Notes under the pieces: model-generated
Database searches by the model: none
The model's input: only the letters and a program-made list of their open reading frames with translations
What the model was told of the DNA's origin: nothing
NCBI RefSeq assembly: GCF_000716545.1
Contig: NZ_JNWZ01000010.1
Span: 50,561 to 114,560, forward strand
DNA from: Kitasatospora phosalacinea
GTDB taxonomy: Bacteria; Actinomycetota; Actinomycetes; Streptomycetales; Streptomycetaceae
Length of the DNA stretch: 64,000 nt
Reading direction: 5' to 3'
Shown: in pieces, positions 59,323 through 64,000 of the stretch
How positions within the stretch are numbered: position 1 is the first letter of the stretch
Layout of the letters: every line of letters starts with the position of its first letter
Made by a program: the position numbers and the translations under genes

Positions 59323-61437
59323 GTGCCGGAACCACGACTGACACCCGAGGTGTTCGACCACGCCGTCGTCGCGATCGCGCTGACCGCCGGGCCCGAACAC
59401 CGGATGGTCTACTACAACGAGGCCTTCCGCGAGCTCTTCGGCGACCGCCCGCTCGGCGCACCCGCCCGCGAGGCCTTCACCGAACCGGGCACCGAACGCC
59501 TGCTCGCCACCCTCGACGCCGTCCTCGCCGACGGCACCGCCCGGCAGGTCACCGCCCACCGCACCCTCGCCTGCCCCGCCGGGACGCCCGCCCACCGGCA
59601 CTTCGTCTACTCCTGCTCGCCCGCCGCCACCCGGCACGGCCCCGGCATCCTCGCCGCCGCCATCGACACCACCGCCGAACTGCACTCCGCACTCGAAGCC
59701 GAACGCCAGTCCGCCGAACGGCTCGAAGCGCTCCAGCGCTACGAGGCACTGATGGCCGCCGCCGCCCAGATGGTCTGGGTCGCCCGCGCCGACGGCACCG
59801 TCAGCGAACTCGTGCCCGGCTGGGAGGAGCTCACCGGCCAGCCCCTCCCCGACGACGCGGCCGACCGCGACCGCTGGCTCGACGTCGTCCACCCCCAGGA
59901 CCGCGCCGAGGCCGCCGCCCGCTGGGCCGCCGCCGCCCGCGACCTGCCACCCGTCTTCGATCACACCATGCGCGTGCGCAGCGTCGCCGGCGGCTACCGG
60001 CACATCCGCTCCCGCGCCGTCCCCATCCTGCGCGAGGGCCGCGGCCCCGAATGGATCGGCACCACCGCCGACATCGAGGACCAGTGGCGCGGCCGCCTGC
60101 GCGAACGCCTGCTCGCCCGGGCCGGGGCCGTCACCGAGGCCGAACGCGCCGAGGACGCCTTCGCCGCCCTCGCCGCCACCCTCGTCCCCGACCTCACCGA
60201 CGTGTGCGCCGTCTACCTGCTGCCCGGGCCCGACGCCGCCGACGGAGGAGTCGTCGCCACCCGGATCGCCTCCGTCGCCCGCCCCGGACTGCCCCCGCTG
60301 CCCCCGCTCAACCGGCAGACCTTCACGCTCGGCGAACGCGCCCGGCAGGCCGTCACCGACCGCACCCCCACCGTGCTCGACATCACCGACGGCGCCGTGC
60401 CCGGCGGCGCCGTCCCCGAGATCTCCGCCCGCTGGCTGTACGAGACCCGCGCCACCAGCCTCACCCTGCTGCCCATCGTCGTCGACGGCGCCGTCGTCGC
60501 CCTCGCCGCCACCGCCGGGTGCGAAGGCGCGCCACCGCCCGCCCCCGCCGACATCGACCTCCAGCACGAAGTCCTGCAACGCGCCCAGGCACCGCTGCGC
60601 CAAGCACTCGCCCTGCAGCGCGCCCGGCACGCCGCCGTCGTCCTGCAACGCGCCATGCTCACCACCCCGCCCGCCCTCGGCGGCGCCGCCTTCGCCGCCC
60701 GCTACCAGCCCGGCAGCCGCAACGCCGAAGTCGGCGGCGACTGGTACGACGCCTTCACCCTGCCCGACGGCTCGCTCGCCATGACCATCGGCGACGTCGC
60801 CGGACACGACCTCGCCGCCGCCACCACCATGGGCCAGCTGCGCGCCATGCTGCGCTCCATCGCCTACACCCGCGGTCAGGCCCACACACCCGCCGACACG
60901 CTGCGCGAACTCGACACCGCCGCCGAGGGACTGGGCGTCGGCAGCTTCGCCACCGCCGTGCACGCCCGGCTGGTGCGGCACGGCGCCGACGGCGGCTGGG
61001 AGATGGAGTGGGCCAACGCCGGACACCCGCCGCCCGTCCTGCTCCCCGCCGACGGACCGCCCAGGCTGCTGTCCGCCGAGGACGCCGACGTCCCGCTGTG
61101 CGTGGACCCGGGCCGGCCCCGGGTCACCCACCGGCACCCGATCGGGCCCGGCGACACGCTGCTGCTCTACACCGACGGCCTGGTCGAAGTGCCCGGCGAA
61201 CACCTCGGCGACGGCATCGCCCGGCTCTGCGAGACCGCCGCCCGGGCCCGCCACCTGCCGCTCCCCGCCCTCTGCGAACACCTGGTCGCGGCCGTCGCCG
61301 ACATCCGCGACGACATCGCGGTGATCGCCTTCCGGCCCGACCCGCCGAGGTCCGGGCCGCCGAGGTCCGAGCCGCCGAGGTCCGGGCCGCTGCGGGCCGG
61401 TGCCGCGCGCCGGGCGAACCGAGGGGGACGGCCGTGA
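59323..61437 (+). CDS. PAS-GAF-SpoIIE (PP2C) serine phosphatase
   Basis: A 704-aa regulator. Two PAS domains (about residues 5-110, with MVYYNEAFRELFG, and 130-255) are followed by a GAF-like domain (about 275-440) and a SpoIIE/PP2C phosphatase (about 455-670). All four metal-binding acidic motifs are present: GGDWYD (D473, D476), GDVAGHD (D491), YTDGLVE (D618) and RDDIAVI (D663/D664). It should dephosphorylate a STAS-type anti-anti-sigma factor. The tail contains a Pro-Arg-Ser repeat. The GTG at 59323 follows GAGGAGG and fits the domain start. Coupled to the next gene by a GTGA overlap. Confidence 0.9.
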   Translation: MPEPRLTPEVFDHAVVAIALTAGPEHRMVYYNEAFRELFGDRPLGAPAREAFTEPGTERLLATLDAVLADGTARQVTAHRTLACPAGTPAHRHFVYSCSPAATRHGPGILAAAIDTTAELHSALEAERQSAERLEALQRYEALMAAAAQMVWVARADGTVSELVPGWEELTGQPLPDDAADRDRWLDVVHPQDRAEAAARWAAAARDLPPVFDHTMRVRSVAGGYRHIRSRAVPILREGRGPEWIGTTADIEDQWRGRLRERLLARAGAVTEAERAEDAFAALAATLVPDLTDVCAVYLLPGPDAADGGVVATRIASVARPGLPPLPPLNRQTFTLGERARQAVTDRTPTVLDITDGAVPGGAVPEISARWLYETRATSLTLLPIVVDGAVVALAATAGCEGAPPPAPADIDLQHEVLQRAQAPLRQALALQRARHAAVVLQRAMLTTPPALGGAAFAARYQPGSRNAEVGGDWYDAFTLPDGSLAMTIGDVAGHDLAAATTMGQLRAMLRSIAYTRGQAHTPADTLRELDTAAEGLGVGSFATAVHARLVRHGADGGWEMEWANAGHPPPVLLPADGPPRLLSAEDADVPLCVDPGRPRVTHRHPIGPGDTLLLYTDGLVEVPGEHLGDGIARLCETAARARHLPLPALCEHLVAAVADIRDDIAVIAFRPDPPRSGPPRSEPPRSGPLRAGAARRANRGGRP
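61342..61390 (+). repeat. 15-bp tandem repeat at 3' end of SpoIIE gene
   Basis: Three in-frame copies of a CCGCCGAGGTCCGGG-like unit encode the PPRSGPPRSEPPRSGP tail. Confidence 0.8.
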
Positions 61438-63968
61438 ACAGACCCCGGGACGAGGACCAGGCCCAGCAGGAAGCGGGAACGGAAGCGGACGGGGGCGGGA
61501 TGCGGAGGAACGGCGTGGACGGCTACCGGCACGGCGGCAACGGCGACAACGGCGGCGGTGGCAGCGGCGACGGCGACGGCGCGGACGGGGAGGCGGGCGG
61601 CGTGGTGGAGGAGAACGGCGGACCGGCGGGCGGTGCGCCCACGGGAAGCGGCCCCGCGGGCAGCGCTCCCACCGGCAGCGGCGAGGGCGACCACGTCGAC
61701 GCCGCGCTGCTCGACGCGCTGTTCGCCCAGGCCCCGCTCGGCCTGTACCTGCTCGACCACGACCTGCGGGTGATCCGCTACAACACCGCCGCCCGGGGCG
61801 TGCGCGGCATGCCCAGCACCGACATCGTCGGCCACCGAGCCGCCGACTTCGCCCCCGGCTTCGACCGGGTCGAGCTGGAGGAACTCGCCCGCCAGGCCCT
61901 CCAGGACGGCGGCTACGTCCGCGAACACCTGGTGCGCGGCCGGATGCCCACCGACCCGGGACAGGAGATGGTCGGCGCGATCTCCTTCTTCCGGGTCGTC
62001 TCCGACAGCGGCCGCCCCTACCTGGTCGCCGCCGTCGAGGACGTCACCGAACGGCAGGCCGCCCTCGACCGGCTCGACATCCTGCACAGCGCGCACCGCC
62101 GCCTCGGCGCCTCCCTCGACGCCGTCGGCTCCGCCCAGGAACTCGCCGACGTCGCCGTCCCGCGCTTCGCCGACTCCGCCACCATCGACCTGCTCGACGA
62201 ACCGCTGCGCGGACTGCCGCTGCGCACCGGCCCGATCGACCCCGGCGCGCCGCTGCGCCGCGTCGCCTACCGCTCCGTGCGCGGCACCGGCCCCGCCAAG
62301 CCCTCACCCGGGCCGATCCCGCACGGCGCGCTCTCCACGTACGGGGCGCCCACGCCGTACAGCCAGGTGCTGATGGACGGGCGGGCCCGGCTGATCCGCG
62401 GCCTGACCGGGCACGAGGAGTGGCTGAGCACCGACCCGGAGCGCGGGCGGCGGCTGACCGGGCTCGGCGTGCACTCGATGATCGTCGCGCCGCTGGTGGT
62501 GAACGACGTCGTCCTGGGCGTGCTGGCGCTGTACCGGCACCGGCGCACGGAACCGTTCGACCAGGACGACCTGGAACTGGCCGTCGAACTGACCGCGCGC
62601 GGCGCGATGTCCATCGACAAGGCGCGCAGCTACGCGCGCGAGCGCTCGATCGCCACCACGTTGCAGCGCCAACTGCTGCCCCGGGAACCGACGGTGCTGA
62701 GCGCCGTGCAGAGCGCGCACGTGTACCTGCCGGGCACGGTCGGGCCGGGTGGCGACTGGTACGACGTGGTGCCGCTGTCCGCCGCCCGGGTCGGCCTGGC
62801 GATCGGCTCGGTCACCGGCACCGGGATCGAGGCCGCCGCCGTGATGGGCCAGGTCCGCACCGCGCTGCGGACGCTGGCCGTCCAGGACCTGCCGCCCGAC
62901 GAACTGCTGGTGCGGCTGGACGACGCGGCCCGGGTGCTGACCGACGAGCAGCAGGACAGCCTGCCGGCCGGTGCGGAGGGACTGCCGGACGGACTGGCGT
63001 CCTGCCTGTACCTGGTCTACGACCCGATCGGGCGGACCTGCACGGCGGCCTCGGCCGGGCACCCCGGGCCGGTGGTGGTGGGCCCCGACGGCGTGCCGCT
63101 GCCGTTCCCGGTGGAGCCCGGGCTGCCGCTGGGCTGCGGCGACGGCTGCTACGAGGTGCAGGTGGCCGAACTGCCGGTCGGCAGCGTCCTGGCGCTCTAC
63201 ACCAACGGGCTGATGTCCGGCCCGTCGCGTCCCGCCGGGCCTGCCGGAGGGTCTGCTGTCGGGTCTTCCGGCGGTCCTTCCGGCGGCTCTTCCGGGGGGC
63301 GTCCTCCGGAGCGTCCTCCGGGGCGGGCGGAGGGCGGTGCCGAGCGCGGCGGCCTGGACGAGGTGCTGCCGACCGGGCCGGGGGAGGGACGGCGGACCGT
63401 CCTGCAGCGGGTGCTGGCCCGGGCCGGGGAGGAGGAGCTGCCGCAGCTGTGCGACCAGGCGGTGTACGCGCTGCTGCCCGAACGGCAGCGCGAGGACGCG
63501 GTGCTGCTGCTGGTGCGCACCAGGGGGCTGCCGGACGACAAGGTCGCGGTGTGGACCCTGCCGGAGGACCCGGCGGTGGTGCGCACCGCCCGTCGACTGG
63601 CCGAACACCAGCTCGCCGCCTGGGGGTTGGAGGAGCTGGAGTTCGCGACCGACCTGATCGTCAGCGAGCTGGTGACCAACGCCATCCGGTACGGGAAGTC
63701 GCCGATCCGGCTGCGGCTGATCAACGACCGGGGGCTGATCTGCGAGGTGTCGGACAGCTCGGACAGCACCCCGCACCTGCGGCGGGCCAAGTACACCGAC
63801 GAGGGCGGCCGCGGGCTGTTCATCATCGGGCAGTTGGCGCAGCGCTGGGGGACCAGGTTCGCCCGGCACGGCAAGACCATCTGGGCGCAGCAGGAGGTGC
63901 CGGCGGTGGACCCGGCGGACGGGACGCCGGAGGTGGGGTCCGGGGCCGGGGGCGAACTGCCCGGGTGA
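61434..63968 (+). CDS. PAS-GAF-degenerate SpoIIE-HATPase regulator
   Basis: An 844-aa protein. A Gly-rich disordered start (about 1-85) is followed by PAS (about 88-205), GAF (about 215-400), a SpoIIE/PP2C-like domain (about 410-700) and a C-terminal HATPase_c anti-sigma-kinase domain (about 710-830; SELVTNAIRYG with N749, and EGGRGLFIIG). In the phosphatase domain GGDWYD (D441, D444) and D688 remain. The GDV Asp is Ser (S459 in IGSVTGTG) and the TDG Asp is Asn (N591 in YTNGL). Catalysis is therefore doubtful. A long Gly/Ser/Pro insert (about 603-645) lies in the domain. Translationally coupled to the preceding SpoIIE gene. Confidence 0.88.
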   Translation: MNRPRDEDQAQQEAGTEADGGGMRRNGVDGYRHGGNGDNGGGGSGDGDGADGEAGGVVEENGGPAGGAPTGSGPAGSAPTGSGEGDHVDAALLDALFAQAPLGLYLLDHDLRVIRYNTAARGVRGMPSTDIVGHRAADFAPGFDRVELEELARQALQDGGYVREHLVRGRMPTDPGQEMVGAISFFRVVSDSGRPYLVAAVEDVTERQAALDRLDILHSAHRRLGASLDAVGSAQELADVAVPRFADSATIDLLDEPLRGLPLRTGPIDPGAPLRRVAYRSVRGTGPAKPSPGPIPHGALSTYGAPTPYSQVLMDGRARLIRGLTGHEEWLSTDPERGRRLTGLGVHSMIVAPLVVNDVVLGVLALYRHRRTEPFDQDDLELAVELTARGAMSIDKARSYARERSIATTLQRQLLPREPTVLSAVQSAHVYLPGTVGPGGDWYDVVPLSAARVGLAIGSVTGTGIEAAAVMGQVRTALRTLAVQDLPPDELLVRLDDAARVLTDEQQDSLPAGAEGLPDGLASCLYLVYDPIGRTCTAASAGHPGPVVVGPDGVPLPFPVEPGLPLGCGDGCYEVQVAELPVGSVLALYTNGLMSGPSRPAGPAGGSAVGSSGGPSGGSSGGRPPERPPGRAEGGAERGGLDEVLPTGPGEGRRTVLQRVLARAGEEELPQLCDQAVYALLPERQREDAVLLLVRTRGLPDDKVAVWTLPEDPAVVRTARRLAEHQLAAWGLEELEFATDLIVSELVTNAIRYGKSPIRLRLINDRGLICEVSDSSDSTPHLRRAKYTDEGGRGLFIIGQLAQRWGTRFARHGKTIWAQQEVPAVDPADGTPEVGSGAGGELPG

Positions 63969-64000
63969 GGCGGTGGGGCGGCGGGACGGGGCGGCGGGGG

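Noticed and set aside
58984..61281. 765-aa minus-strand Gly/Ala-rich frame
   Set aside because: Antisense of the first SpoIIE gene; no domain signature and biased composition.
62304..63869. 521-aa minus-strand frame rich in Gln/His/Arg
   Set aside because: Antisense of the second SpoIIE gene; no recognisable motif.
60051..63968. 1305-aa version of the second SpoIIE gene
   Set aside because: The N-terminal 461 residues are an out-of-frame Arg-rich reading of the first SpoIIE gene; the start at 61434 fits the coupled arrangement.

Overview
The window is chromosomal DNA from a very GC-rich actinomycete, most likely Streptomyces or Kitasatospora. The basis is codon use with almost obligatory G/C third positions, many Streptomyces-type families (DUF2630, DUF6126, DUF6204, SCO5389, TerD, SpoIIE/HATPase regulators), and a DUF6296 gene that I associate mainly with Kitasatospora. 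I support 66 protein genes, one of them frameshifted. I see no tRNA, rRNA, CRISPR array, insertion sequence or prophage.

Layout. 1-5.2 kb: HipA-like kinase/DUF3037 pair, MarR regulator, DUF2797 and DUF6204 proteins, purB, GNAT. 5.2-14.4 kb: MFS exporter, AurF-like diiron oxygenase, PHP phosphoesterase, VOC protein, Tyr phosphatase, DJ-1 protein, maleylpyruvate-isomerase-fold protein, then a TetR regulator divergent from a second MFS exporter with operators inside the promoter. 14.5-22.4 kb: GH53 galactanase with paired LacI-type operators, SCO5389 and DUF2630 proteins, the OhrR/Ohr peroxide pair, SGNH hydrolase, UBP zinc finger, TerD, aldo/keto reductase, DUF6296. 22.5-34.3 kb: NAD-kinase-like plus SPFH operon behind a 55-bp dyad, secreted NHL propeller, secreted class-A-type serine hydrolase, beta-hydroxyacid dehydrogenase, AAC(2')-I-type acetyltransferase, TetR/NmrA divergent pair, SGNH hydrolase and two GT4 glycosyltransferases. 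34.6-40.5 kb: amidohydrolase/MarR, frameshifted aldo/keto reductase, flavodoxin/TetR divergent pair, Cys-rich pentapeptide-repeat protein.

40.6-45.3 kb is a reactive-sulfur module: rhodanese-DUF2892, TauE/SafE permease and rhodanese on the minus strand, diverging from a persulfide-dioxygenase/rhodanese fusion and a CstR-type repressor. A second, about 90% identical CstR gene faces the first tail to tail, and four near-identical 16-bp operator-like sites lie in the control regions. 45.4-50.3 kb: an OlsB/OlsA-like ornithine-lipid operon diverging from two polyprenol-phosphomannose-dependent mannosyltransferases. 50.3-52.1 kb: DUF4037 protein and MarR regulator.

52.3-57.4 kb is a tightly coupled five-gene redox operon: polytopic cytochrome-b-like protein, Mo-bisMGD oxidoreductase, four-cluster ferredoxin, Tat-type Rieske protein, and a small two-helix membrane protein. 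57.6-64.0 kb: an unrecognised protein, a SHOCT membrane protein, and two translationally coupled SpoIIE regulators. The second of these has lost two metal-binding Asp residues of its phosphatase domain but keeps an HATPase domain.

Many genes have a TANNNT -10-like hexamer 6-8 nt before the start codon and no Shine-Dalgarno sequence, suggesting leaderless transcripts. This was used to choose several starts.
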